From the NCBI GenBank assembly GCA_020638955.1, contig JACKHO010000004.1:186001-250000 (forward strand): 64,000 bases of DNA, in the 5' to 3' direction. The DNA is from Planctomycetaceae bacterium (GTDB lineage Bacteria > Planctomycetota > Planctomycetia > Planctomycetales > Planctomycetaceae). Of the stretch, positions 52,102 to 61,257 are shown in pieces. A program made the position numbers and the translations under genes. Every line of letters begins with the position of its first letter. The stretch's first letter is position 1. The notes below the pieces were generated by a model. The model saw only the letters and a list, made by a program, of their open reading frames with translations. It was not told where the DNA came from and ran no database searches.

Positions 52102-53169
52102 TTATTCATATTCGTTGTACCGCATCCCGAACATCATGGGCAGAACGTCTCCCGCCGGCGAGAGATAGAACAACAATTCGGTGACGAGGAATCCCAGGCC
52201 GAACCCCACGGCATAGCCTGTGGTTTGTTCAATGTTTGGTGCCATGGGCAGGAGCAGGCCGGTGACCACGCCCACAATGGCCGGAATCAGCAGGAGCTGG
52301 ACGAACTTGATGAGCCCTGACGTTTGTCGCCACATACGCGATCGAAATCGAGACAACGTTTCACCGGTGTCCTCCCAGCGAATCACATTGTCCATCGCTA
52401 TACCGCAGTTGGAACACATGGTCCCTCCGCCGGTATAGCGAAACGGATTCGCGGCCCAGTGAAAATGCGTCCCGGAAATGACCGTGCCTTGTCGACAAAT
52501 GTCGTGGATGTAGACGCGGCTCGACGCTCCGGTTTGGGACATGTCCCGCTTTCTCAGCGGCCCGTCCATGTCTGGAAGTGGGAGGTCATCATCTGTCGCG
52601 GCTCCCTTGGTCCCTCGAGCGTTTCGAGCACGACGCATGAATTCGGTGGCCAGGTCAAAGCACGACTCGTTATCGGGCCCGAAGCTGTTGAAGTTGACCT
52701 TCATGCAAACGTCGGGCGGTGGGTTGAACCTGTCATGTTCATTCGACGTACTCACATTGACACCTTGCATGAGGGATCGCCCGGCCTTGGTCAGATAAAT
52801 GATGAGCACAGGATGGGGCACGGGACCAGGTTCCTCTCGTTCCAGTGCGACCGCTTCCACTGCTTTGATGTGTTCCCATGGAATAGAATGCCCTGACAGA
52901 GAAAACTGCAGTTCCTTCTCAGTCAGCCGCATGACGACCGGGGAATTCCACAACAGGTAAATCCCAAGTGCCAGGGCGGACACCGATCCCACACCAATTG
53001 CGATGAGTACAGGAATGTTCGGCGGATTCTCCGGCGGTACCGCCAGAGTGATACCCCCCATGATGAGGAACATCAGGAGCACAAATCCGCCCAGTCCTGT
53101 CAGAATGATCGCTGCCCACGTAGGCGTCGAGAGTTCAATGGTCCCCGACGCGTTTCTTTGTCCGCTCAT
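52102..53169 (-). CDS. hypothetical membrane protein with a central CxxC motif
   Basis: 355 residues. TM1 IILTGLGGFVLLMFLIMGGITLAV and TM2 VLIAIGVGSVSALALGIYLLW are near the N-terminus. A soluble region follows with HICRQGTVISGTHFHWAANPF and a TMCSNCGIAMDNVIRW metal-like motif. Near the end are two more helices (FVQLLLIPAIVGVVTGLLL and YAVGFGLGFLVTELLFYLS). No family is recognised. The pair of N-terminal and pair of C-terminal helices suggests a cytoplasmic central domain that binds a metal or another protein. Confidence 0.7.
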   Translation of the reverse strand: MSGQRNASGTIELSTPTWAAIILTGLGGFVLLMFLIMGGITLAVPPENPPNIPVLIAIGVGSVSALALGIYLLWNSPVVMRLTEKELQFSLSGHSIPWEHIKAVEAVALEREEPGPVPHPVLIIYLTKAGRSLMQGVNVSTSNEHDRFNPPPDVCMKVNFNSFGPDNESCFDLATEFMRRARNARGTKGAATDDDLPLPDMDGPLRKRDMSQTGASSRVYIHDICRQGTVISGTHFHWAANPFRYTGGGTMCSNCGIAMDNVIRWEDTGETLSRFRSRMWRQTSGLIKFVQLLLIPAIVGVVTGLLLPMAPNIEQTTGYAVGFGLGFLVTELLFYLSPAGDVLPMMFGMRYNEYE

Positions 53170-53224
53170 AAAAAGTCACCCGTTTTTCAGAATTACCAGC
53201 TGTCCACAATTTGCAGCAGGCGGA

Positions 53225-54172
53225 CTATTTGCCCGCTGACTCCACGTAACCAATCGACGCCAGGAATTCGTCGAGTTGTTTCAGCGTCTGGTGGTAGCGG
53301 CGGTTGGCTTCCGCGCGAGGTTCTCCCTTGCCGCGACCGGGATTAAAGAATCCGTGTGGCTGACCGGGATACGCTTTCAGTTCGCAGCGATTCCCAGCCT
53401 TGGTCATGGCACTTTGAAACAGTTCGACAGTGCCAAACGGGACCGCTTCGTCCTCAGTGCCGTGGAAGATAATGCTGGGGGGCGTGTACGAACGCACAAA
53501 ATGGTGCGGTGAGATTTCTTCCGGACGACCATCAGCCCGGGCTTTAATGTCGGTGACTTTGTCAGCAGGCAGAACGTCGGGATGTCCATCGACAGGTGCG
53601 AGAATGACTGCGGGATTAAACAGCACCATGGCGTTTGGCATGGAACTGACATCGAGGTGATCGCCTTCTTCAAAGCCCGGCACCAGCGCGACGGCAGCGG
53701 CGAGATGTCCCCCGGCCGAACCTCCGCCAGAGGCAATGCGGTTGGGATCAACTCCGAGTCTTCCGGCATTCGCACGCACCCAACGCATCGCGGCCTTCGC
53801 ATCGACCACGCATTCCTGCGGCAGAACTCCCTGTCGGCTCTTCACACGGTAGTCGACCGAAATGGCGACCATGCCCAGCTTGGCCAAATGCTGGCAGTGT
53901 GGAAGAAATTGACCCGGCGTACCACCGTTCCAGCCGCCGCCGAAGAAAAAGACAATGGCCGGACGCGAGTTGGAGGCCTGATGTCCTTCCGGTTCGAAAA
54001 TCCAGGCCTGCAACTCGGCGTCACCCACCTTGCGATAAGTTTCCACACGTGAACCGGGCATGTCCGGAGGATACTTCCAACTGGTCACCGGCTCGGGAGG
54101 ATCTGCCGCGAACAAGCTGGGAACCATCAGGCAAAGTGCGAACACGGTAACAGGGACACGCATGTATTTCAT
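53225..54172 (-). CDS. secreted alpha/beta hydrolase (esterase/BD-FAE-like)
   Basis: 315 residues from the ATG at 54172 with signal peptide PVTVFALCLMVPSLFAAD. The fold has AIVFFFGGGWNGGTPGQFLPHCQHLAKLGMVAISVDYRVKSRQ (an FFGGGW variant of the HGGG oxyanion motif), SGGGSAGGHLAAAVAL with the nucleophile Ser, and GTEDEAVPFGTVELF plus GQPHGFFNP for Asp and His. Such enzymes (BD-FAE or acetyl-xylan esterases) act on acylated polysaccharides. It is not in an obvious operon. Confidence 0.85.
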   Translation of the reverse strand: MKYMRVPVTVFALCLMVPSLFAADPPEPVTSWKYPPDMPGSRVETYRKVGDAELQAWIFEPEGHQASNSRPAIVFFFGGGWNGGTPGQFLPHCQHLAKLGMVAISVDYRVKSRQGVLPQECVVDAKAAMRWVRANAGRLGVDPNRIASGGGSAGGHLAAAVALVPGFEEGDHLDVSSMPNAMVLFNPAVILAPVDGHPDVLPADKVTDIKARADGRPEEISPHHFVRSYTPPSIIFHGTEDEAVPFGTVELFQSAMTKAGNRCELKAYPGQPHGFFNPGRGKGEPRAEANRRYHQTLKQLDEFLASIGYVESAGK

Positions 54173-54566
54173 GAAATAACTCTTCTGCCAAAACACTGAT
54201 CAAATTCCACGCATGGAAGCATAGAGACTGACAACGGCCCCCGGCAAATGGGTAGGGGAGTCAATCTCTTGGCAAGCCACGCACTCCATCACATCACTTC
54301 GATGACAAGCGCCATCAGGTCGGTGAAGTGGAAATGTGAAGCTGTGGCGACCGGGTAAGAATTCCGATTCTCGCCAAGACGGTTCAGACTTTGGACGGGG
54401 ATTGGCGAGACGCCCCTTCGCAATTCTAAGTGCTGATTGAATTGAATGTTGCGAACGGTTCGTAAAATTCTGTCCGCGTCATTGGCATGACAAATGCCAT
54501 TCTCCTCGTTCGCCAGAAACTGATCTGGCACGAATTCAAGAAACAATCCTTTGAGGAGAAACTGCC
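54173..54566. other. 394-bp divergent intergenic region
   Basis: It separates the esterase gene from the gene at 54567. A good GAGGAG binding site lies just before the latter. Nothing else was recognised. Confidence 0.4.
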
Positions 54567-55238
54567 ATGAGACTTTCCGTTTACGCTTTTGCTGTTGTGG
54601 GCCTGGGGCTGGCTTGTACGCCAGACACCGCTTCTGCCCAGAATCCCTTCTTCAATCTGTTCGGTTACTCGCAGCCCGCGATGACAACACCGGCAAACTA
54701 CTGCCCGAATGGCGTCTGTGCGGCACGTCAGCCCGCAGTGAATACTCAGTGTCGCAACGGCGTTTGCCCCCTGCAGAACAACACGGTCCGTTACGCTCCG
54801 ACAACCATTCCCCAGAACAATTACTACACGCCTGCAGTGGGCACCACTCCCTACTTTGCACCGAATGGAAACTACTCGTCATACAACGCGCCGCTCGTGA
54901 ACAACAACAATTGCTACCCCGATGCCTATGGTCGTTGCACCAACCCACAGCATTTTCATGTTGGCCAGTCAGTGACCGGAATCTACAACACTCCGTACTC
55001 CACCAACAACAGTTGTCGGCCCGATGCATACGGACGTTGCACCAATCCTCAGCACTTCCATTCGGGACAGAACGTAACGGGTAACTACTCAGCCGGTTCG
55101 TCCCTGCCACAAGGTTACGCAAGTCCTTATCGCGACCGCGACCGAGATGTCATTCCTGTGCAGTTCACTCCGAACGTGTACCCTTCAGGAAGCACCATTC
55201 CTGCGAACAACAACTATTACCTCGGACAAATTCGCTAA
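54567..55238 (+). CDS. secreted Asn/Cys-rich protein with internal repeats
   Basis: 223 residues, with a GAGGAGA site about 8 bases before the ATG. Signal peptide SVYAFAVVGLGLACTPDTASAQ. The mature part is rich in Asn, Tyr, Pro and Cys. Two nearly identical segments PDAYGRCTNPQHFH, each followed by GQ.VTG.Y, occupy roughly residues 117-140 and 152-175; two further short CPNGVC/CRNGVC pairs precede them. No known family was recognised. The even Cys spacing suggests an extracellular, disulfide-linked structural or surface protein. Confidence 0.7.
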   Translation: MRLSVYAFAVVGLGLACTPDTASAQNPFFNLFGYSQPAMTTPANYCPNGVCAARQPAVNTQCRNGVCPLQNNTVRYAPTTIPQNNYYTPAVGTTPYFAPNGNYSSYNAPLVNNNNCYPDAYGRCTNPQHFHVGQSVTGIYNTPYSTNNSCRPDAYGRCTNPQHFHSGQNVTGNYSAGSSLPQGYASPYRDRDRDVIPVQFTPNVYPSGSTIPANNNYYLGQIR

Positions 55239-55285
55239 ACTGAATTGAGTTCAATCAAGACGACTGAGATCGACACAAACCGTGA

Positions 55286-55314
55286 CGAAAGCCAGGAAAG
55301 AGTCCCGGCTTTCG
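55286..55314 (+). terminator. hairpin after the Asn/Cys-rich gene, no U-tract
   Basis: CGAAAGCC pairs with GGCTTTCG, with an inner GGA/TCC. It lies about 50 bases past the stop at 55238. There is no T-run, so it may be a weak terminator or an mRNA-end structure. Confidence 0.4.
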
Positions 55315-55458
55315 CCAATGCGTTTCTAGGGCAGCAAATGCGGCGACGGGCACGATGCGAGGCGATCAGCTGCTGGCACATCGCCGGGCTGATGAGATTT
55401 TGATGGATTTCTGCTACGGTCAACCACAGATGATTCAAGCTTCAGAGAAGTCCTGACA

Positions 55459-56019
55459 ATGGCCGCGCCGGTTCGACTGTTTATTGCTGTTCCCGTTCCA
55501 CACGGAGCATTGTTACGCAGGACAATGAGAGAACTGGCAAGTTTCCGCGGCGGGCTGAGAGTCATTGAAGGGGAACTCCACTTAACGCTGAAGTTTCTCG
55601 GTGACACGCCTTGGGAGCGTACCGCAGAACTGAGTTCCAGGCTCCTGGACATTTGCGAAAGCACGCCTGCGTGTTCTCTGACAATTCGAGGTGTGGGGGC
55701 ATTTCCGCGGGTTGAACGTCCGCGCGTTGTCTGGGTTGGCGTTGATCCCCAGAAACCGGTCGTCCAACTGGCCAACTCCATCGAAACGGCATGCACCGAG
55801 TTAGGAATCCCTCGTGAAGATCGTCCCTATCGACCGCACATCACTTTGGCACGCGTCAATGGTAGGCCGCCACGCGAATTGGCAGACTGGATCACGAGCA
55901 ACGCCGAAGCGACGTTTCACAGTTTCGAACTATCGACCGTCTGCCTGATTCAGTCGGAACTTAGGCGAGCAGGCCCGTTGTACACTCCCATCGCGAGCAT
56001 GTCGCTGCGTGACGTTTGA
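55459..56019 (+). CDS. thpR: RNA 2',3'-cyclic phosphodiesterase
   Basis: 186 residues. The two HxTx catalytic motifs of the 2H phosphoesterase family are LHLTLKFLG and RPHITLARV, spaced as in ThpR/LigT. The N-terminus VRLFIAVPVPHGALLRRTM is also standard. ThpR opens 2',3'-cyclic phosphate ends of RNA (or ligates tRNA halves in vitro). It is complete and single; the downstream gene is on the other strand. Confidence 0.92.
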   Translation: MAAPVRLFIAVPVPHGALLRRTMRELASFRGGLRVIEGELHLTLKFLGDTPWERTAELSSRLLDICESTPACSLTIRGVGAFPRVERPRVVWVGVDPQKPVVQLANSIETACTELGIPREDRPYRPHITLARVNGRPPRELADWITSNAEATFHSFELSTVCLIQSELRRAGPLYTPIASMSLRDV

Positions 56020-56120
56020 CGAAGACACGTTGGCCCGTACTTCTCATTCCGACAATCGCTCAGTTAACGTTGCAAACCCGAGATGTGATTCCGTTGTGGC
56101 CTCGAATCAACCATCTCAAC

Positions 56121-58970
56121 TCAGGATGGCTCGGTCGACTCTTCCCAAAGCTCGATCCCCGGGGTTTCGTTGAGTTGGTAGGCTTCCTCGAGGATTTTCA
56201 GTGCCTCGCTTTCGGGCCATCCTGCGCGAATTCTCTCCAGATATTCGCCAGCCAGTTCTGAGTCGTCGAGTGCAATTCCCACTCGGGCAGCGCAGGCGTA
56301 TGCGAGAAGTCGGTCGGGTCCTCGTAATTCGGTTACCCGTTCGATCAGTGACGCGGCATGCTTCCAGCGTTCGGCCTGGACGAGCATTCGCAATAAATCG
56401 AGGGCGATTTCAGGTGCCTCTCGATGTCGCTGCTGATCGGCAAATTTGAGAACCTTCTGCATATCTTCAATGGCTTCGTCGATGCGTCCGGTCCGCGCGC
56501 GGATAATGGCACGTAAATGACGCACGACGGCCAAATCACTTTCAATGTAGAGCAATTGGTTGAGATATGTTTCCGCCTCCGAATAGGCACCGTGATCGAC
56601 CAGGACATTCGCCAGGGTAAACATGTCTTCGGCGTCTCGCTGGTTGGCATGACGCCGCCACGCGCGCACGATTTGCTGTTTCACGACACGCAGTTCCTGA
56701 ACTCCAGGCTGCAAGTGCTTGTCCAGAAGCTGCTTCATATCCCGACGGACTTTGTCACTGGCCTCACCAAACGCGTTCCAGGCCAAATTGCTTTGTATCG
56801 GAAAATCAACACCCAAATCACGGGCCAGTCGAACTCGGTCGCGGGGGCTGGGGTGCGTCTCCTCCTCAGTTGTGGCCCGTTTCCAGATGTCATCCAGCGC
56901 CCCATCAATGGCTGTCTGGTCCGACAGTTCTAACTGTGTTGGCAGCTCGACAAATGACTGGATTGTTGCTTTTTCAAAAGCCATTTGCGGCACCACTCGA
57001 TTGATGCACAGGTTGAACTCGAGTGAACGGCGAATGGTATGCCGCAGGGCCTCGCTGAATGCCGACGCTCCGTATAATTTGACCGCCACCCGATCAGCCA
57101 AAACTTCCTGCAAACGGGAGGCTCCCAAGGTAAACCGCTGGAAGAGCCGGTGGTAGAATTTCAGAAAATGAACGGCGAGGTCGTACCAGCGAATTTGACC
57201 GCGGGCGATAATGGCGTCGGCGAATTCCTGCATGGCCTGCTGCACGCGCAGGGCAACATCGCCTCCCGCTGTGTCACGATGCAGGAAGTGCGCGTACTCG
57301 TGGGCCAGGATGGATTTCAGCGGCATGAGCCGGAAGTCTTGCAGGAGCGCCGTGCCGAGCAGCAACACACGTTGTCCCCGATCCTGAAGCCGCTGCCGGA
57401 ACGATCCCAATTCCGTCACGGCAAATTCGGTTCCCGGCGAAATCCAGATTTCGTCCACTGTCCGCGTGCCGACCTTCTCAGCCACATCGTCCAGGAGGCT
57501 CCAGAACTGCGGGGCCTCTTCGCGCGAGAGCTTGCGGATATCATCAGAGAATTTCTCCCGTACGAACACGGCACGAATGCCGCTTATTGTCGCCAGCACG
57601 CTGGCCGCGCCGACAACGAGAGCAAGTCCCACCAACCACAAATTTAGCACGGGCAACATGAGCACGGCGTACGAAAACGAAAGCATGATGGCCAGCGATA
57701 GCAGGAGCAGCATCGGTAAGGAAATGTAGTAGTAAATGCCGGCAATGTTGATCAGGTAGCGATACATTGCCGTCAGCGTTGCATGCTCCGAAACGGAGTC
57801 AGCCCCCTTCTGGTTAATGATGCGCAATGTGCTGCGGCTCAAATACGAGCCGACAAAGTTGAGCAGTCCCAGTCCCAGCAGCCAGAACAGCAACACGTAA
57901 ACGGTGATATTCGCGTACTGCCAAATCCATCGCTGATTGTCGATGGCGGTCTTGAGCAGGGCGGCAATACTGTCGTCCTTCAGCCCCAGGTCCATGGCCT
58001 TTCTTAAAGAAGCCTCCGCTTCGCTCCAGTTACCTGCCTGCATTTCCTTCACGCCAGCGAAGTATTGTGCGTGGGGATTCTGCGGGAACTTGTTGACAAA
58101 GTCCGTGGCCGCCGTCTGAAACTCGGCCGCGTTGCCAGATTCCAGGCTGAACGCAGCAACTGTAAGATAAGGGAGCGGTTCGCCAACCCCCTGCTGAATT
58201 TGTCCCCGGGCCGTCGTCATGGCTTGTGTTCGCAACTGCTGCTGCAGCGACTGCGAACCAGGCACATGCTGAAGCGACTGCACGGCCGAGTACAGATTTG
58301 TCAGCGACTTGTCTTGCTGTGTGGACTGCTGAATTAATGATCGAACCTGGTCGGCTCCTTGCTGCTGAACCATGGCGCGAGTATTCGTGCCGCCCCAGGG
58401 ATTCGGAGCCTGCGGCAACTGCGGCGTCGGAATGGTCGTCGGGCGGATTCCGTTCCAATGCGAATTCGTGGGCGTTTGTCGAATTGAGAGAGGATTATGA
58501 AATGTCGGCCCGGACACCGACGGACTGGGGCTCCATGGTTGCGGCGCACCAGGATAGACGGGCGAATTCCCGCCCCCTGGCTGCGGACCGGAACCGTAAG
58601 GGTTTCCCGGCGAGTAATTCGGCGCACCAGGTCGTGGCGGCTGATAGCCAGGTGAAGGGCGTGACGGTTGATATCCCGGTGATGGCCGAGACGGCTGATA
58701 ACCGGGCGAAGGACGCGAGGGCTGGTAACCAGGCGAAGGGCGTGACGGACCACCGTATCCTCCTCCGCCGCGACCTCCCCCGCCAAATCCACCGCCCCCT
58801 CCACCAAATCCGCCGCCGCCACCGGCACCGCCACCTCCCCCGCCGAAGCCACCGCCACCTCCGCCGGGAAACTGTCCCCAGCTAGCAGGTGATACCCAGA
58901 GCATGGCAGCGAACACCATGAAGCCCGCAAGCCCAAACAACCAATGCCGTCGCATCTTCCCAACTTTCAT
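56121..58970 (-). CDS. M48-family metallopeptidase with Gly-rich and PSRPSPGYQ-repeat N-terminal region
   Basis: 949 residues. A signal-like helix (WLFGLAGFMVFAAMLWVSPASWG) is followed by a Gly-rich stretch (~34-74), four 9-residue repeats PSRPSPGYQ (75-110) and a Pro/Gly linker. The middle (~180-370) is helical, TPR-like. Four hydrophobic segments around residues 375-480 place the enzyme in the membrane. The zinc motif HEYAH in LKSILAHEYAHFLHRD (~553) is the HExxH of M48. The C-terminal ~220 residues are again TPR-like (AIEDMQKVLKFADQQRHREAPEIALD). A membrane-anchored housekeeping protease with a disordered exposed head is likely. Confidence 0.85.
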   Translation of the reverse strand: MKVGKMRRHWLFGLAGFMVFAAMLWVSPASWGQFPGGGGGGFGGGGGGAGGGGGFGGGGGGFGGGGRGGGGYGGPSRPSPGYQPSRPSPGYQPSRPSPGYQPSRPSPGYQPPRPGAPNYSPGNPYGSGPQPGGGNSPVYPGAPQPWSPSPSVSGPTFHNPLSIRQTPTNSHWNGIRPTTIPTPQLPQAPNPWGGTNTRAMVQQQGADQVRSLIQQSTQQDKSLTNLYSAVQSLQHVPGSQSLQQQLRTQAMTTARGQIQQGVGEPLPYLTVAAFSLESGNAAEFQTAATDFVNKFPQNPHAQYFAGVKEMQAGNWSEAEASLRKAMDLGLKDDSIAALLKTAIDNQRWIWQYANITVYVLLFWLLGLGLLNFVGSYLSRSTLRIINQKGADSVSEHATLTAMYRYLINIAGIYYYISLPMLLLLSLAIMLSFSYAVLMLPVLNLWLVGLALVVGAASVLATISGIRAVFVREKFSDDIRKLSREEAPQFWSLLDDVAEKVGTRTVDEIWISPGTEFAVTELGSFRQRLQDRGQRVLLLGTALLQDFRLMPLKSILAHEYAHFLHRDTAGGDVALRVQQAMQEFADAIIARGQIRWYDLAVHFLKFYHRLFQRFTLGASRLQEVLADRVAVKLYGASAFSEALRHTIRRSLEFNLCINRVVPQMAFEKATIQSFVELPTQLELSDQTAIDGALDDIWKRATTEEETHPSPRDRVRLARDLGVDFPIQSNLAWNAFGEASDKVRRDMKQLLDKHLQPGVQELRVVKQQIVRAWRRHANQRDAEDMFTLANVLVDHGAYSEAETYLNQLLYIESDLAVVRHLRAIIRARTGRIDEAIEDMQKVLKFADQQRHREAPEIALDLLRMLVQAERWKHAASLIERVTELRGPDRLLAYACAARVGIALDDSELAGEYLERIRAGWPESEALKILEEAYQLNETPGIELWEESTEPS
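58641..58748 (-). repeat. four 27-bp in-frame repeats in the M48 gene
   Basis: Four direct units of 27 bp each encode PSRPSPGYQ (residues 75-110). The codon use differs between units, so the repeats are old or under protein-level selection. Confidence 0.75.
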
Positions 58971-59073
58971 CTGAAACTAGCCTTCCAGGTTAATCACCAC
59001 ATACCGGGTCTGATCTGACTCTCGGCGGAATAAGATATGTTCGTTGCAATCATTTGACGATCCACAACTCAGT

Positions 59074-59604
59074 TCAAAAGAACTGCGGCTGGGGAGGTCG
59101 CTTCTTCTTGTACGCCGCAAGTGCAGCTTTCAGAGTCTTAGCTTCTCGCAGGTCGTAATGGAACACCTGATCCCCATCGACGAATTTGATTTCATAGCAG
59201 CCAAAGCAAATCAACGCAGAAAGTTTGCGACCCTGTTGGGTGGTCCATTGGACAGCGAAATCGGGATGAAAACCACCACAGAGTTTGGGGCCGCTCCAAC
59301 GACCAATTGTCTTCGAGGACGCCAGTAATTCCCCCAGCGACTGCGGTTCCTGCACCTTGACGTCAGGTTTATAGAATTTGAACTTTTGTATGGTCACCGT
59401 GTCGTCGCGCTCGGCTTCTTCTGCAAAGACCTGCGGCTGCCATTGGGGGTGCGGAAGTCCTTCAAATACCGCAAGGCTCTCGGATTTCAGGAGTGAGCGT
59501 CGAAGTGCTGCTGACTCTGAGACAGCTGGTCCCAAGGGCTCCTTGGCCTGCAACGCAAGGTTGAACAACAACACAACGAGGATTGGGCCAATGCGTGACG
59601 TCAT
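59074..59604 (-). CDS. hypothetical secreted protein
   Basis: 176 residues from the ATG at 59604, which has GAGAGG about 9 bases upstream; starts at 59628 or 59652 are possible. Signal peptide RIGPILVVLLFNLALQAKE. It has an acidic/Lys-rich N-terminus, then SLGELLASSKTIGRWSGPKLCGGFHPDFAVQW, LSALICFGCYEIKFVDGDQVFHYDL with three Cys, and the tail AAYKKKRPPQPQFF. No known family was recognised. Confidence 0.6.
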   Translation of the reverse strand: MTSRIGPILVVLLFNLALQAKEPLGPAVSESAALRRSLLKSESLAVFEGLPHPQWQPQVFAEEAERDDTVTIQKFKFYKPDVKVQEPQSLGELLASSKTIGRWSGPKLCGGFHPDFAVQWTTQQGRKLSALICFGCYEIKFVDGDQVFHYDLREAKTLKAALAAYKKKRPPQPQFF

Positions 59605-59686
59605 ATATGACTGCCTCTCAATACTCATCGAAGTCGCACGCTTGATTTGCACGCTGGAACCGATTCAATCGCATCGCAAACGCCTA

Positions 59687-60511
59687 CTACTTCATCGGCA
59701 CTGGTTCCAGTGCTGGACTCTGAATCGGTTTGATCCCGCTTCCGGCGTAGCCGTCAATGGGTTTGCCATCGTCGCCGAGTTTGCCGGTGACGAACAGGAC
59801 GCCGCGGGAGACGAGGCCGAGCCATTCTTCGCTGTTCATGGTCTCGTTGTGGTGACCGAGTGACGTTCCAAACACGCGGGCTTTACCGAACTTGTTCACC
59901 CAGGCGACAAAGTGATCCTGTTGCGTATCTTCGCCGAAGGCGACCAGCAGCGGCGTGCAGTTGTCCCAGACGTGCTCGATTTTGTAGAGCTCGCCGTTAG
60001 GTGTGTTCCACGTTTCGGGGAATCCAATCAGGACAGGATGCTCGACATCCAGGCGACGTACTTTGAGAGCCCGGTGCTTCTCGTGGCTGCGTGAGGTGAC
60101 GCCAATGAGTTCGCGCCAGGGATCGGCCCCTTCGCCTGCGGCGCGGTAGCTGTGCAGTGAGCAGTGGATGAACACGCCCGGCACGCCGTTGTAGTGGGCC
60201 TGCGTAATACCCTTGATGAAGTCGGCATTGTCAACGGCGCCGAAGCATTCGTTATGCACAATGACGTCATACTTCATCGCCCAGTTGGGATCTTTGTACA
60301 CCGAGACCTGATAGTCGCGGGCATCGCCTCCTTCGTGCACGACGTCCCAGACAATGTTTGCCCGCTGAGAAATCCCTTCCGTAATGACCTGTTTCTGATT
60401 GCCGTAGTCATGGCAGCAGCCGCCGGTCACGAGTAATCCCTTCAGCGGTTCTGCCGCATCGGTTGGAACAGCCATTGAAGTCAGGACAAGCAGAACAGCC
60501 GTGATGCGCAT
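59687..60511 (-). CDS. ThuA domain secreted protein (trehalose-utilisation type)
   Basis: 274 residues from the ATG at 60511. Signal peptide RITAVLLVLTSMAVPTDAAE. The glutamine-amidotransferase-like ThuA fold: GLLVTGGCCHDYGNQKQVITEGI, YDVIVHNECFGAVDN, GVPGVFIHCSLHSYR (with H and R), HPVLIGFPETWNTPNGELYKIEHVWD, VFGTSLGHHNETMNSEEWLGLVSRGVLFVTGK. ThuA relates to disaccharide metabolism in rhizobia; secreted planctomycete members are abundant and unassigned. The upstream in-frame extension to 60760 lacks a signal and is unlikely. Confidence 0.87.
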   Translation of the reverse strand: MRITAVLLVLTSMAVPTDAAEPLKGLLVTGGCCHDYGNQKQVITEGISQRANIVWDVVHEGGDARDYQVSVYKDPNWAMKYDVIVHNECFGAVDNADFIKGITQAHYNGVPGVFIHCSLHSYRAAGEGADPWRELIGVTSRSHEKHRALKVRRLDVEHPVLIGFPETWNTPNGELYKIEHVWDNCTPLLVAFGEDTQQDHFVAWVNKFGKARVFGTSLGHHNETMNSEEWLGLVSRGVLFVTGKLGDDGKPIDGYAGSGIKPIQSPALEPVPMK

Positions 60512-60737
60512 TACGGAACTCCAGGAATATCGAATAAGGATAGTTTCGATCCCAATGTGACACGTAATCAGGCCACGTGCAACCGCCAGTAACCAATCAT
60601 CCTGCGCGCTCGAATGTCCATCGAACTTGCAGACCCGTCCCGGGGCCGTCATCGTCTTCGATTCCGTAGCTGGACTGCGATTAATGCCGCGGGAAGAATT
60701 GGTTCTGCAACCGACATCTTCGTAGAGGAATTGCGCA

Positions 60738-60998
60738 ATGCAATCTGAGGATACTCCCATTGAGTCGCTGAGAAATCTGGGGCCGAAGAGTGGTACGTGG
60801 CTGCGCGAAGCTGGGATTACTACGGTCGAGGAACTACGTCGGCTGGGGGCGGTTGTGGCTTATCAAGCGGTGCAGCAGCAACGTTGCGGCGTCAGTTTGA
60901 ATTTGCTGTGGGCACTGGCGGCGGGGCTGGAAGGAATCGACTGGCGAGAGTTAACTGAGGAGAGGAAAGAGGAACTCAAATCGGCAACTGCCGACTAA
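60738..60998 (+). CDS. TfoX C-terminal-domain protein (helix-hairpin-helix type)
   Basis: 86 residues. ESLRNLGPKSGTWLREAGITTVEELRRLGAVVAYQAVQQ is the TfoX/Sxy C-terminal domain (helix-hairpin-helix-like), and LNLLWALAAGLEGIDWRELTEERKEEL closes it. The N-terminal TfoX domain is missing, as in many short homologues. In gamma-proteobacteria TfoX regulates competence; the short form has an unknown role. It lies divergent to the ThuA gene. Confidence 0.88.
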   Translation: MQSEDTPIESLRNLGPKSGTWLREAGITTVEELRRLGAVVAYQAVQQQRCGVSLNLLWALAAGLEGIDWRELTEERKEELKSATAD

Positions 60999-61257
60999 GC
61001 TGACCCCGTTCTTCGTTCCGTCCTTACGAAGGTGCGTTGATGATGCGATAGTATTTCTGCTCCCCACCAAGAAAGAGCAAACGACGTTGTTGCGTAAAAC
61101 CCTGGGGAGAGGTACAGAAAGTGTCGTGATCGTCAATGACTCGTTGCCGTCGTTTGTCTGATCAAATGTTGCCAGCATTTGCCTTCTCAATTCCCGGGCT
61201 GGTAACCTGTCTCATTCCTATTCGACCATCAGTTTCCTGAATTCTACTTTGACGCTC

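Noticed and set aside
58641..58748. Direct 27-bp repeats considered as a CRISPR or minisatellite
   Set aside because: They are in frame, contiguous without spacers, and encode a protein repeat inside the M48 gene.
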